This document shows positions 53,801 through 63,964 of a DNA stretch of 64,000 bases, one piece after another. Origin of the DNA: Agarophyton chilense (Eukaryota; Rhodophyta; Florideophyceae; Gracilariales; Gracilariaceae); NCBI GenBank assembly GCA_030374765.1, contig JARGXX010000088.1:2728001-2792000 (forward strand), written 5' to 3'. Each line of letters begins with the position of its first letter. Position 1 is the stretch's first letter. The notes beneath the pieces are model-generated. The model had not been told where the DNA came from. It saw nothing but the letters and a program-made list of their open reading frames with translations, and did no database searches. A program made the position numbers and the translations under genes.

Positions 53801-55444
53801 TTGTCTCAGAAGAAAGAAGACGGTAGGATCCACCCCTTGCAGTTCGCTAGTCGCACGATGACTGCAGCGGAAAGGAACTATTCTGCATCTGAGAGAGAAG
53901 CATTGGCAGTCATATTTGCCCTGAAAAAGTTCAGAGTGTATCTTCTCTCCTCTGTTCCGTTCAAAGTTATTACGGATCATATGGCTCTCCGATATGCCTT
54001 TCAGAAACGTGATATACATGGTCGCCTAGCCCGTTGGCTCGATTTCCTTGCCGAGTATGACTTTGAGATAGTATATCGGGCTGGGAAGGACAACGGTGCT
54101 GCCGACTATCTTTCGAGGATTCTCCATGGTGATAAGGTTGAGTTGCACGAGGATGAAGGAGACCTCGTATGCCTCATAGGTGACACTGATCAATTTCGTG
54201 GACTTGAACCATACTATGCAAACATTGCCCGTTATCTCTGTGGAATGTCAATGAACGAACATGACAGTCATGTTCGCCAAATCGTGAGACGGAATGCGAA
54301 ACGGTTCTTAGTTTGGGAAGGAAAGCTATTCAGGCGCACTACAAAGGGTCTACGAGTCGTACCAGATGTTTCTCATAGGCAGAGTATACTGAGGTCTTTT
54401 CATGACGATATCGGACACTGGGACGTCAAGGCTACAAGGAAGTTTATTACGGAGAGGTTTTGGTGGCCTACAATGTATCGAGAAACTGGGGATTACGTCA
54501 AAAGCTGTGACGCTTGTCAGAGGATGGCACCACTTCCACAGTACTATACTAGCCTTCACACACCGGTTTCGTCTCTGTTTGATGTGTTTTCAATTGACTT
54601 TGCCGGTCCTTTCCAGAAGAGCAAGGCAGGAAACCGATTTCTCTTGGTTTGTGTTGAGCATCTTACTGGATGGCCGATTGCCGCCCCGACAAGGAATTCA
54701 ACGTCAGAAACTGTAGTAGAATTTGTGAAAAGTGGAATCATCGCCCCTTTTGGCCTTCCCCGTGTCATCGTATCCGACAATGCGACCTGTTTCACGTCCA
54801 TGTCACTCGTTTCGTTCATGAAAGAGAAAGGAATCAAGTGGAAAACTGTTCTGGCTTACGCACCTATGTCCAATGGTAGGGCTGAGAGAATGGTTGGTAC
54901 ACTTAAACGAGCTCTTGGAAAGACTGTCTTAGCCCGTGGTTCAAGCTGGGATGATGACCTCCCTTCAGTTCTATATGGATATCGACGTCGCCATCTTGCC
55001 AGCGGAATATCGCCTTTTGAATTGCTTTATGGCGTGAAACCACGTATGACATCGTATGACTCGGGTGTGGCGGTGCAGCATGGGGATTCTTCACAGATAT
55101 TTAGGACCTTGGAGACTTTAGCTTCATCTAATCCTCGGGCAGCGCGTGCTGAGATGAGAGTTACTAGGGATATTCCGGAGAAGAAGATAAGAAAGTTCCA
55201 GGTTGGAGATGAGGTTTTGGTGGCGAAGGGGAAGGCGCTGAATACCACAGTGAAGTGGCCGGCATTCTCCTCAAAGTACTTTGGACCTTGCCGTGTTGTC
55301 CGTGCAGATCACCCCAGGTACACTTTGGTCTCACCACACAACCGCTATACTCGTCAAGGGATACATTGTCGACGCCTCAAAATCTATCTGCCGCGACCAT
55401 TGGATGCTAAGGTTTCCGGGTTGCCGCGGCGTAGCAACCGTTGA
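50831..55444 (+). CDS. Gypsy-C gag-pol polyprotein
   Basis: One frame. The likely start is ATG at 50831 (MAPTWYSRGG), within the LTR. Parts in order: gag; two CCHC knuckles (CSYCRKPGHYASQC and CNRCGKMGHSEITC, about 51550-51660); protease LLDSGAVPN near 52210; RT with FCVDYRELN near 53030 and YIDD near 53325; RNase H from about 53755 (VETDASSVSLG); and integrase about 54380-55080 with HHCC, SIDFAG, VSDNATCF and SNGRAERM. The frame is also open upstream to 50570 through the LTR, giving a hydrophobic N-terminal extension that may not be used. Retroelement protein; looks whole. Confidence 0.9.
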   Translation: MAPTWYSRGGSSVEAGPSVTTFDGSSIDVVKFFFYFENVAMRGKSKEEMALELLGFLEKEAFEFYYDTYAVNGSLSEEAKDYESVKKTFINRFGEVKEPEEDIRLAISAKLDYGDLVGSMSYMDNLFQKAGFNAEAKFGLLKKAVMGYADLAQFVIFRGAENYDELKVQVKAFDTAKKTIGPHVSFFTPPKRIVPNPRILEGPSSSHGLESKVDKLADQLSQLSLMVKKSQTDRRDSERSCSYCRKPGHYASQCDSNPHRDTRCNRCGKMGHSEITCWRRIWPDEARKVSNNSEEQRETSNNDRKGPDPVSIVTEDSETTDVVAAMKRTVDGEALPKQLRSEGKAPIPFMLNPPLHEERVRRKKITEGKPRKQKQRKPKKENIPDHASKYNVITELANASSGITFGQLMRGDADDAKKQIRKLISRRSTVRRPFVGPVAKHPRRLKAVSVGIFGRETEALLDSGAVPNLISKKLCEKLSLNPKETSKKITVANGDSASCRGVLHDVPVSFGGISVPLDFLVIEGPPFDVIIGCPTLEMLQACLDLGNQQVKMKIAGQKIILGFDYARVEAPDGEGSDTDSEDFTSDSDAAVEDTVSEDEELVVALTDKVRIDEDEIIPELNISGSDPQEELLLSKLSHIPTKEKGKFISSLKETNVIAWTLMDLRPADVPVSHSFELTINKPIYFRARRMSPRHNEFIREVIDLLLEAGIITPSASAWSFPVVIATKKDGSPRFCVDYRELNRVMKADRWPLPRMEEIFDDLGGCCFFTTLDLFTGYWQVKMSEECKEMTTFVCRYGTFMFEVMPFGLMNAPSTFQRMMDVVLRGLSFVRVYIDDVVIFSRSLEEHVRHIRSVLERISMHGLKLKLSKCFFALPKVHLLGHVIDASGVSVDQAKIDKIQEAPIPSTTTELRSFLGLAGYYRRFIRNFAETSAVLHSATSGNKTLTWTEDMLDAFHGLKKKLTQPPVLSFPDFEKPFIVETDASSVSLGAVLSQKKEDGRIHPLQFASRTMTAAERNYSASEREALAVIFALKKFRVYLLSSVPFKVITDHMALRYAFQKRDIHGRLARWLDFLAEYDFEIVYRAGKDNGAADYLSRILHGDKVELHEDEGDLVCLIGDTDQFRGLEPYYANIARYLCGMSMNEHDSHVRQIVRRNAKRFLVWEGKLFRRTTKGLRVVPDVSHRQSILRSFHDDIGHWDVKATRKFITERFWWPTMYRETGDYVKSCDACQRMAPLPQYYTSLHTPVSSLFDVFSIDFAGPFQKSKAGNRFLLVCVEHLTGWPIAAPTRNSTSETVVEFVKSGIIAPFGLPRVIVSDNATCFTSMSLVSFMKEKGIKWKTVLAYAPMSNGRAERMVGTLKRALGKTVLARGSSWDDDLPSVLYGYRRRHLASGISPFELLYGVKPRMTSYDSGVAVQHGDSSQIFRTLETLASSNPRAARAEMRVTRDIPEKKIRKFQVGDEVLVAKGKALNTTVKWPAFSSKYFGPCRVVRADHPRYTLVSPHNRYTRQGIHCRRLKIYLPRPLDAKVSGLPRRSNR

Positions 55445-55455
55445 GCTTGGGGCTG

Positions 55456-56601
55456 TGTGGGTCGCGGAACGTGTGGAATGTTCCGGCACTGCTGTAACAC
55501 ACGTGTAGGATGTGCCAGCAGCGCCGGGAGTTCCTACATCTTTGTTGACGCCGACGTTGCAGTGGTATTCTGGTGATGTCAGGCGTAGTTGTTACATTTT
55601 AATTGGTTAGTGTGCTGCTGTACTGGCTTCTAGAAGCCAATAGAGTAACCTAGAAGCACACCGTAGTAATAAGTGAGTATCAATGCGTTGCAGCCCATTC
55701 TGTGGGTTCTAGATCTCTATAAAAGGGCCTCTGAAGTCTCCGAACACCATCTCGGACGACCTCAAGCCAACAAACACCCAATTCAACTATTTCCTTTGGC
55801 TTCGAGCCCTTCAACTATAACAAAAGGTGAGGCGTTTGCCGCCTAGGGTCCAGTGAGGCGCTTGCCGCTGGAGGAGCAACCCTATAATTATCTAAAATCG
55901 GTGAGGCGTTTGCCGCCGTATAGAGGACCAGTGAGGCGTTTGCCGCTGGAAGGTGCACCCTCTATCAGCCCACTGTACCGGTTGAAGCGCCTTTGGCGTG
56001 GACGGGAGACGGCTTGTGTGTACCAACGGTACTGCGTCTGGCAAGGGGTCCCCCACAGAGTGAAAAGCCTGTGTCGGTCGGTAAGACCTGGAGGATTCCT
56101 GGGATTCAGTACTGGACGGGAAGCTGCCGCAAGTGGTGCCGCGTAACCTTTCCTGCAAAAGGCCAGCTTGGGTATATGAGTGAAGGCATATCTCGCTGTC
56201 ATTAGCTCTCCTCGGGAAGCCTTGTAGGGATTGTATACGCGTGCTTCTGGTTGGCGCAGAAGTACGTAGGCTGCAGAAATCGTCTCACATCCGGAGTGTC
56301 TTATCGGAAGTCGGGAGTCTGACTCCTAGTGACCATTGACATAAGTCTTTCGTTGCGTATCGTCCTAAGAAGATTTTGGAGAATTATCGCTAGGTTGAGC
56401 TTCGTTCTCCCCTTGTCATTTTATCTATTTTTATCTGACGGGTTGAGTATTGTCCCTGTCTTGCCGTTCTACTTATCTCTTTGCGAAACCGAACTACACT
56501 TATCTGTACGGGCCTTTTTTTGGCTACGAGGGACTCCCATTTACATTGACTTTTACTGTCAAGTTGGCCCACCGCGTCACACTCCCAAGATGGCGCCCAC
56601 A
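55456..56601 (+). repeat. Gypsy-C 3' LTR
   Basis: 1146 bp partner of 49697-50842, followed by GACCG. Its LTR-internal open frame reads about 60 codons into flanking DNA (to 56784), which is fortuitous. Confidence 0.95.
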
Positions 56602-57042
56602 GACCGCACTACTTTTCGACCTGTAAATATCGCTGACGGGGCCATCAACAAACCACAACACCGGAGGCCTTCCTCAAAAGTCTGCATTGGTGTTGCAGGT
56701 ACCGACGGTACCCTTCGTACTTCCAAGATAAAACGTCACCCACCTCCCACATTCCTTGGTTTGCTCACCCTAAAATTTCTTTGAAGCCAAGAGGAACGCA
56801 ATACTTAATTGTGCCTGATCCTCTTTATGGAAACGCTAGTAGCTAGCTATGGGGGCTCTTTGCGTAATAAATATATAAAGGTGTTTTATTGACTTGCAAA
56901 GCAAAGGGACGCTAACGCGAAGCAAAGGAAGAAGACCACTTCTGCAAACACTGATAACCTATTTCAGCAGCTAAGCCTCAGGACAATACGTGAATAGCCT
57001 CAACTGCTTCAGAGTCAGAGCTCTGGTACCAGGGACGGACGA

Positions 57043-57639
57043 TCAAGACCTGCGGCACGTGTAGCCATCACAGTAATATCCATTGCAGCAAGTTTCACCA
57101 TGTCCACAATAATCAGTCGAGCATTGTTGGCACATGTAGCCATCACAATGATAACCATCGCAGCAGGTTTCACCATGTCCGCAATACGTAGTCGAGCAAT
57201 ATTGGCACATGTAGCCGTCGCAATAGTATCCATTACAACACGTTTCGCCATGTCCGCAGTATGTGGTTGAACAATACAATTCGCACCTTCCCTCGTTACA
57301 ATAGTATCCGTCACAACATTCATCTGGATGGTAGCAAGTCCTGCTCTCACAGTTTTGACGGCAGTAGTTGTCTGAACCGCAGTAATATCCGTCGCAGCAG
57401 CCATAGCGGCCACCGCAGTATCCATATGTACATCCATGCTTCAAGCCCTCCTTTATAGCCTCCGCCTTCGCCTTCAGTTCATCTTTCTTCTTTAGAAGAT
57501 CGGTCACAATCTTCTGGGACGAAGGCACTACATCACTCTCGGTCACTTTTCCAATCTTTTCCTTTCCATCCTCGGCAAAGCAAGTAGCGAAGAATACGAC
57601 AACGGAAAAGAGGAGGACATATTTCATTGTACTCTTCAT
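57043..57639 (-). CDS. Secreted cysteine-rich repeat protein
   Basis: 198 residues from an ATG at 57639; a second Met at 57627 is possible. This start was chosen because it gives a clean signal peptide (MKYVLLFSVVVFFATCFA, cut near residue 22) and lies about 115 nt below a TATA box, whereas longer upstream frames would place the signal internally. A charged helical stretch (about 45-66) leads into five cysteine units, each about 25-27 residues, of the form C-x4-C-x5-CC-x3-YC-x4/5-C (for example CSTTYCGHGETCCNGYYCDGY). The last three units are nearly identical, so recent tandem duplication is likely. Probably an extracellular disulfide-rich protein. No exact family recognised; granulin-like or metal-binding roles are guesses. 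Confidence 0.85.
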   Translation of the reverse strand: MKSTMKYVLLFSVVVFFATCFAEDGKEKIGKVTESDVVPSSQKIVTDLLKKKDELKAKAEAIKEGLKHGCTYGYCGGRYGCCDGYYCGSDNYCRQNCESRTCYHPDECCDGYYCNEGRCELYCSTTYCGHGETCCNGYYCDGYMCQYCSTTYCGHGETCCDGYHCDGYMCQQCSTDYCGHGETCCNGYYCDGYTCRRS

Positions 57640-57751
57640 GGCGTGCGAAAATTCGTTGCAATGATGTTGCGAGTCAGCGCGAGTGATTGCAGATACCTTC
57701 AGCTTGCAACTAGTCTTAAGCAGACGAAATGCCCAAAGACCAGATGATCCT

Positions 57752-57759
57752 CTTTTATA
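57752..57759 (-). promoter_or_regulatory. TATA box of the cysteine-rich gene
   Basis: TATAAAAG on the minus strand, about 115 bp upstream of the chosen ATG. Confidence 0.6.
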
Positions 57760-57789
57760 CCCCGTGGTCAACTTTTTCCTAGACACGTT

Positions 57790-59328
57790 TTGCTACTAGC
57801 TATGGATCTATGTATTCTTTTCCAGAAACCCCAACACATTGCTGTTTATCCTCCTTTTTCTTAACGAACACGATTTGAGGCAACGTTTTTGGCGGAGATA
57901 CAAGGCACATGTACCAGCTCACCAAAGAAACAGGTCATCTCCAGTCCGATATAAGGGTTTATGCCGTAACATTATCTCTATCTTTACCGATGGTCTGAAT
58001 TGCGAAGACGTGAATCAGTCCATCTTGTCTTCTATGTCCTGTATACAACGACAACTTTTCGATGTAGAGCGAAACCATTGGCTAGCTGGTTGCAAAGTAC
58101 ATACTTTCCACCAGTTCTGAAAGGTTTCCGACTTTGAACATTTTGTGCAAATCAAATATGTCTGCTTTCGACGACTCTCGATGCTTTATGGATTACCAAT
58201 GAGCCGAAGAGAAAAAGTGGCTGAGACATACCACTTCAATCCTGTGGTGCAGTCAACACACACATTTTCAGTGTCATTTGCACCCAGCAGGGAAGATTTC
58301 AGATGTGGCATCATCCGTGGACATCACGAGACGAATTCAGAGGCAAACATCTATGTGTATCTACTGTAGATAAGTTACATGATGTCTCAGGAAATACAGT
58401 TTCGAGATTGGTTATTGGCCGGCTGAGAGCGACAACCCATTTCCCGAGCCACATCTCTCTTCGTTTTTCTTTCCTATCCATGTTCAAAGTTCCAAGTTCC
58501 ACTTTAACCTTTTCATTTCATCTGTCAGAATACTTTCGAGACCAGAAATCTGCGACAACAGTCCAGAAAAGTCACGATTACTGAATTTCAAACTCTACAA
58601 AAAGGGGAGATAGAAGTGGGAAATTTTTACCGCACAGAAAGGAGTCATCAACGTGTTGACCTTCCCAATTCATCTTTTCTTGACAGAGAATTTGGGAAAT
58701 CTGGCAGACTCCCTTCTCTTTCCCGAAATTGTGATGTACAAAGTTAGTTAATCCGTGCGAATCAGGAGGTATAGGATTGCTACCCCTTTAACCCTTATCC
58801 CTAAATCTAGGGTCTTGGAAGAGATAAACCAAGTCTTCAAGGAATGCAAAACTGTTAATAAATGTAGAGATGTTTGCTACCAGCCAGGGGTGAAAACAAT
58901 CCGATGAAAAGGGGATTCTACATCCAGCAACAATCCCATCACGTAATCCCAAATCGCATTGCCTTCGCAACCCCGTTGCAAATTCCTACCGAAAAGGTAA
59001 TCCAGCTGCAGTCTCTTCATCAAATATAAAAGGCACTACCGCTGTAATCTCTACACATAATTCTACGTATTAAGCTCAAAATCATCCTGGACAAGGTCCC
59101 AGTGCACTGCATGGTCTCACTCTAAATGGTAAACGCTCGAGTGTTGGGTGGTAGCAGATACCATCACCCCGCTTGATCTCGGCCTTCACTGGTCTCATCG
59201 CGAAATCCGGTATGAAGATTGCTTCTGCGTGAGCAATCTGATTGCAATTTCTTGAAAAGCGAGCAATTTCGGATAGTTCGCTTCCTAACTGCAATTTATT
59301 GCAATTCCATCGCATAATGGAAGGAATT
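57790..59328. other. Intergenic stretch
   Basis: Short open frames on both strands, none with a recognisable domain. Contains the downstream flank of the GT61 gene. Nothing else seen. Confidence 0.4.
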
Positions 59329-60939
59329 TCATTTCTCAATATCGTAGTATAAGGTATCTGCGTTATAAACAACCGGTATTCCGTCTGGGAATCTTCTTTT
59401 CATCAATTGCAAATGCCCCAAACCCTGCTTCACAAGGAGTTGGATTCTTTCTCGATCCTCGCCCACCCGAATAGTAACACCTCTCTGTCGCGGGTCTACC
59501 TTGCATAGAAAGTCTTGCGGGTGGCATCCACTGTCCAACAAACTGACTTCCTCGCTGCATTCCATCCTCAAGTATTTCAGACCCGAATTTGCTCCGGCAA
59601 TGTAGCATTCTTCAGTTGCGTTCTTAGGCATAATCTCCATCAATACTCCAAATGGATGCATAAATATTCCATTAACCAAGTTGGCGCCGTGGATACCAAC
59701 CATAAATCCTATTTGAATGATATCCTTCACTTGCTCTTCTAGACTTTCCCTTGACTTTGGAAGTATGGTAATCAATTCTGCCCCAACAGCTTCTGTTTCA
59801 TTTCTTAACATTTCTGCGAACCATTTTTCGTCTTCTGCAGAGAACTTTCTCATTGCACCGCCGCGATAATAGCCGTCACTTCCGGGTCTTCCTTCACGTT
59901 TGGCGTATCCCACCGTAAACGGAGGAAGTTCTGAAAACGAATGCCCGGATTGCGCCTCTGCAAACTTCGGTAAGCGTGATTTTATCCCAAATCCATCGTA
60001 GATAGCCTGTTTGAAAGTAACGGCGTCTCGAGGAACCGAGAATCCATGCAAAGGAGCCTCCGTTTTGTTTGGAAATGGCCAAACGTTGTAATGTCCCCTA
60101 CGTCCGAGCAACACTGCTTCCCGAAAGCATACTGGCGAAGCGTCCTTGCTGAAGTCTTCCATGAAAAATAGGTCTACATCGATTCCTTTCTTCAGTATGC
60201 GTTCTCTTATAATCAGTTCTAAGAGCTGTTGTTTCCAAAGGTGAGCTAGGGGAACGTTACGCGGCCCTTGAAAAACGATGTTAAGCTTCGTCATACTTGA
60301 TAACAGCCCTGCATTAAAAGACTTCCGCTTTAACAATTCGGGCAGGTTTTCAACAGTGCGTGCTAGATCGGAAATGGGATTCAAGTAGTGGTATATATTC
60401 TTTGAAAACGCGTAGTCGGGGACGATGACAGAAATGTGCTCGAGCCACCGGGCAGACTTCCTAAAATCGGATGGAAGTTTGTGAACTTCCGGACAGACAG
60501 GCATAGCGCGAACAAGCCGGAATCCATGTGCACAGTGAACAAAATGACGCTGGAAGCTTTGACATGTCTGCCGGGTGCCATTCAGTATGGCTACTTGCGG
60601 AAACTTGGTTGGTGTGGGTTTCAAGTCGGGGTCACAGACGTCACATTGGGTCTTGGAAAGGTCAGAAGCATGGTAAAGCGTGGCACCTGGGTTCGCGGGA
60701 TCGAAGCACACGCCGGAGCTCAGACAGAGAGAACGGGTGCTGAACTGCCACAGGTCGTCAGCAGCAGGATTGATGCCGAGCAAAATGCAAGAGTCAATGG
60801 AGTGTGTTGCGGTGAAGCTTTTTTTAAATTCTATGTAAGACCGCGAAAGCAACACGATGACGATCAACAACGTTAACACCTCGACCTGAAGTTGCTTCGG
60901 CTTCAACAAAGCTCTGAAGCGTTTTGCGAGAGTCTGCAT
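59329..60939 (-). CDS. GT61-family glycosyltransferase (DUF563)
   Basis: 536 residues, one exon, ATG at 60939. A short basic N-terminus and one membrane segment (about residues 17-33) give type II topology, as in Golgi glycosyltransferases. The lumenal part has four possible N-glycosylation sites (N120, N291, N380, N440) and many cysteines. The C-terminal half carries the GT61 pattern: a VGYAKREGR block (about 343-351), then GIHGANLVNGIFMHPFG (415-431) and LMEIMP. GT61 enzymes transfer xylose, arabinose or GlcNAc onto proteins or wall polysaccharides; the sugar and acceptor are not readable here. In an alga a cell-wall matrix role is a reasonable inference. Family assignment is strong. Confidence 0.85.
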   Translation of the reverse strand: MQTLAKRFRALLKPKQLQVEVLTLLIVIVLLSRSYIEFKKSFTATHSIDSCILLGINPAADDLWQFSTRSLCLSSGVCFDPANPGATLYHASDLSKTQCDVCDPDLKPTPTKFPQVAILNGTRQTCQSFQRHFVHCAHGFRLVRAMPVCPEVHKLPSDFRKSARWLEHISVIVPDYAFSKNIYHYLNPISDLARTVENLPELLKRKSFNAGLLSSMTKLNIVFQGPRNVPLAHLWKQQLLELIIRERILKKGIDVDLFFMEDFSKDASPVCFREAVLLGRRGHYNVWPFPNKTEAPLHGFSVPRDAVTFKQAIYDGFGIKSRLPKFAEAQSGHSFSELPPFTVGYAKREGRPGSDGYYRGGAMRKFSAEDEKWFAEMLRNETEAVGAELITILPKSRESLEEQVKDIIQIGFMVGIHGANLVNGIFMHPFGVLMEIMPKNATEECYIAGANSGLKYLRMECSEEVSLLDSGCHPQDFLCKVDPRQRGVTIRVGEDRERIQLLVKQGLGHLQLMKRRFPDGIPVVYNADTLYYDIEK

Positions 60940-61914
60940 TCCGCTGTAGTGGACGCGGCTGGAAACAGCTGAGGAAAAGACTGCGTTTACATTGGAGGCG
61001 TTATTGGTCCAGCAACGCGAGAGACGACGAAGTACGTTCAGCGCTGTAGTAGATGGACTGAGGTGTTATGCATCAGTTGAATCTTTTGTAGTTATCCGGC
61101 AAATGCGACGAAAGGTGCCTGAGGATATGACGCCTTGTTCTGATGAACCTCGTTGCCATTCGGGAACCCTAAACTTTCTTTGTCGTTCTATCTAGGTTAT
61201 GTCTGTGTGCCATGTCCTTTTCCGAGTCGTTTATTGGCCATTCGGTGATGCGTATGAGTTTTGATAGGGGTTTCCTTTCTGCGAAATAAACGCAGGAATC
61301 CAACAGAGCTGTTCCGGGCTTCCACCAGCGCAAGGTTTTAAGAGGGGTAACAATCCTATCCTTGGTAAAGCAGCAATATTCGAAATTCGAAGGGAGCTTT
61401 CTTAGCGCGAGCACATGGGAACCTCCAACAGACCCATCAAATATCAATCATCCTTGGATACATTCGTTGTCGAAATACGAATTATGTTCAACCAAAAACG
61501 TCATTTGAAGGGATTTCCACGGACGCAGAAGATTTTTTTCAAAGCTGCAGAAAGGGGGCTGGCGATCGGTAGCGCTGGTTGGTACCAAAGGTACACGAGT
61601 TGCAGCAATCGCCGTCGCCAACATGTTCTGGCCCAGTCTGGGCCCTTACTGTCGTGCCTTATGCGTGCCGTTTCTACGAAGGGTAGCTAGCTAGCCTTTC
61701 ATACCTGACCAAAGATAAAGACCGATCCAAGCTGATCGTTGGAAGCCCCAAATAAAAGGGGGGTTTCCTTTCACCTTAAACCCTACAGCATCACACCAGA
61801 ATAACAGTGCTGGGCCATCGATTTGAGTCTTAAAGTCACGATACCCTTGAGGGTATGGAAGGTCGTTTTGGGGCCTTGAGCTTGCAAGGAAAATTTCCGC
61901 ACATGCTTACGTAG
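60940..61914. other. Intergenic stretch
   Basis: No supported gene and no clear TATA box for the GT61 gene. Confidence 0.4.
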
Positions 61915-62165
61915 GCGAGAGGGCCGATTTTGCTGTCGAGGGACCCGTCATCACACGAGGTTTACGATATAAATTGCATATCGCCCTGTTGTGTTCATAG
62001 CTTGTAAGTACTTGAGGATATGAACAGAGGCCCGATTTGATATCACAATCGTCCCGATTTGATATCACAATCGTCCCGATTTGATATCACACTTAAAGAA
62101 TGTGATATCAAAGGATCGATCACACATCAGCACTTCTATACAGCGATAACGTGTGTTAGACTCAT
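61915..62165. repeat. Dispersed non-coding repeat with hairpin, copy 2
   Basis: Resembles 590-800 in the same orientation, about 61 kb away. Here the hairpin is TGATATCACA (62082-62091) / TGTGATATCA (62101-62110) with a 9-nt loop. Just before it, a 22-bp unit (CCCGATTTGATATCACAATCGT) is repeated at 62031 and 62053, with a partial third at 62075. Confidence 0.65.
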
Positions 62166-62596
62166 CGTTCGCGCCTCTCTTAAAACATGTGAGGATAATA
62201 TCTGTAGACTCATTGTAAAGAAATCTAGCTTAACGAGCCGGAATGTCACAAAAAAGGGCTCGTGTGAAGCTTAGAAGATCACTGTAGATTGCAAATCACC
62301 TTGCTATCTTTGTACGCTTGCTTCCCAAAGATCATGCTAGAACTGTACAACAGGTACGATTATGTACGCGAAAACATGCTCGAGCATGTTATTCCCCCAA
62401 GGACGAATCGGACGGAAGATGGAACAGACAACATCACAACTGATCCTTAAAGAGATAAAGTAGAACAGATCGGAGACATTCTCGGGAATCGTACCACTTT
62501 TCCGAACATGAGTCGACCATCGTTCAGAGTATTTGGATCGTAATCAGCTGTTCTTGACAGAGTCCGCTCTACGTCTCCATTATATCAGATTTATAG

Positions 62597-63964
62597 CTAG
62601 ATAATGTTCGGAGTCCGAACTCTGGCATATCCGAATCGTTGACCATTGATTTGGACAGATTCGATTTGCATTTGCCCTTCCCTCCAGCGACGTAGAACTG
62701 GAGGTGCGTCTCGCCATCTATTAAATGTGATGAACTCGATAAGGTCTTCATGAGTGGAATCTTCTGTTGGTGGCGGAGAACCTTCCAATGGCGTTCCTAG
62801 TGAGGGTGGTGAGAAAACCAAAAAACATTTTGTCTCATCATCCCCGTACAAGCCATCGGCCCCAGTCGAGGCCTTTATGAATACTTTGTCGAGGTATTGA
62901 AGATAGTCCAGCAAACCCAAGCGAACTAAAATCAGTGCCTCATCTGGAGGATACTGGCCACGCCTATGATATTGTTCGAGAGGAGCACATCCTCGCAAGT
63001 TACGACGAATATACTCCCATGCTCTGGGGCATTTCGCTTCCCACCACCGCTTGAGTCTAGCCATTGTGGCTTCAAACCGCGTCTTGTTGTCTAGCCTCAT
63101 TCTGCAAACAATCGAGAATTCAGACCGTTCAAAATCCCCACGCATCAGCGTATCGTAGAGCTCTCCTCCAGCATTGTTTGCTTCTTCCTTGTCCCGGTCG
63201 CGATCATTGGCTCTCAAGCGCCACTGGTTGTTCACGAGGAGCATCATCGTCGATGAGAAATGACGATTTTGCGTCACATCCACTTGTAGCGATTCAAAGA
63301 AATCTTGACGAAAAGTAATCAGGGCCATGTAATACATTTTGCGCTCTCCTTTTGAAGACTTGAGCCACAGTTTGAGCCTCCCTACTAATTTTTGTAGACT
63401 AATGCCATAACTTGAGGACGCATGACCTGGCATTATCTCATTCATCTTAACCACATCCCTCCACACAATGATTACCGCAAGGAAGGAAATAAGAACACAA
63501 ATTAGAGCGAAGTGCGCGATGTAACTCGGATTTAGCTCTCGGATTGAAATCCAGGACGTCAATATAAAAGGTGCACCGGCAACGAGGTTCTGAGGATCCT
63601 GAGAAAGATTTTCTTGTGAAGATCCATAGAACACGGTGATTCCCTGAGTCATTTCTACGAATACTCGTGGATCAATATCGTGCTCAGTGATCGCGAGTCC
63701 TAGAGGGGCGGCAAGAATGGCGGCTCCGACAATATGAAGAATGATTGTGCCCTTGTTCTCTTTCAGCCAATGGTCCTTTCCGATCACGGCATCCACGGCC
63801 GAAAGTTCTTGAAGCTCCAGTGCGCTTTTGCAGGCCGTGGTAGAAATGAAGTTGGTTATGATCCAGAGAGCAAAGAGTAAAGGAAGCGCTGCACTCAGGA
63901 GCGCCATCGTGAGAAGCCATGGACTTGTGTTTGGCACACCTTCTCCGACGCGTTCCTCCTGCAT
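62597..63964 (-). CDS. Multi-pass membrane protein, unknown function
   Basis: The first ATG is at 63964 (MQEERVGEG), giving 455 residues. The frame stays open to the window edge, so the true start may lie beyond 64000. Three hydrophobic segments at about residues 16-40, 73-93 and 146-168 (from this Met) are likely membrane spans. The C-terminal 280 residues are soluble, with a Trp/Arg-rich helical part (MARLKRWWEAKCPRAWEYI) and a Pro-rich acidic loop (PPSLGTPLEGSPPPTEDS). I do not recognise the family. Probably a plasma- or endomembrane protein with a large cytosolic tail. Confidence 0.6.
   Translation of the reverse strand: MQEERVGEGVPNTSPWLLTMALLSAALPLLFALWIITNFISTTACKSALELQELSAVDAVIGKDHWLKENKGTIILHIVGAAILAAPLGLAITEHDIDPRVFVEMTQGITVFYGSSQENLSQDPQNLVAGAPFILTSWISIRELNPSYIAHFALICVLISFLAVIIVWRDVVKMNEIMPGHASSSYGISLQKLVGRLKLWLKSSKGERKMYYMALITFRQDFFESLQVDVTQNRHFSSTMMLLVNNQWRLRANDRDRDKEEANNAGGELYDTLMRGDFERSEFSIVCRMRLDNKTRFEATMARLKRWWEAKCPRAWEYIRRNLRGCAPLEQYHRRGQYPPDEALILVRLGLLDYLQYLDKVFIKASTGADGLYGDDETKCFLVFSPPSLGTPLEGSPPPTEDSTHEDLIEFITFNRWRDAPPVLRRWREGQMQIESVQINGQRFGYARVRTPNII

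Larger units (their letters stand above)
49697..56601 (+). mobile_element. Gypsy-C: young, whole-looking Ty3/Gypsy element
   Basis: 6905 bp with LTRs of 1146 bp (49697-50842 and 55456-56601), TG...CA ends and 5-bp GACCG duplications. I see one difference between the LTRs, so the insertion is recent. A single uninterrupted gag-pol frame spans the interior. No chromodomain and no opposite-strand gene, unlike Gypsy-A and Gypsy-B. The left end lies 60 bp past the tRNA gene. Confidence 0.95.

Noticed and set aside
57839-58584. A gene made of the short plus-strand frames at 57.8-58.6 kb
   Set aside because: Frames are short, lack domains and show no promoter or poly(A) context.
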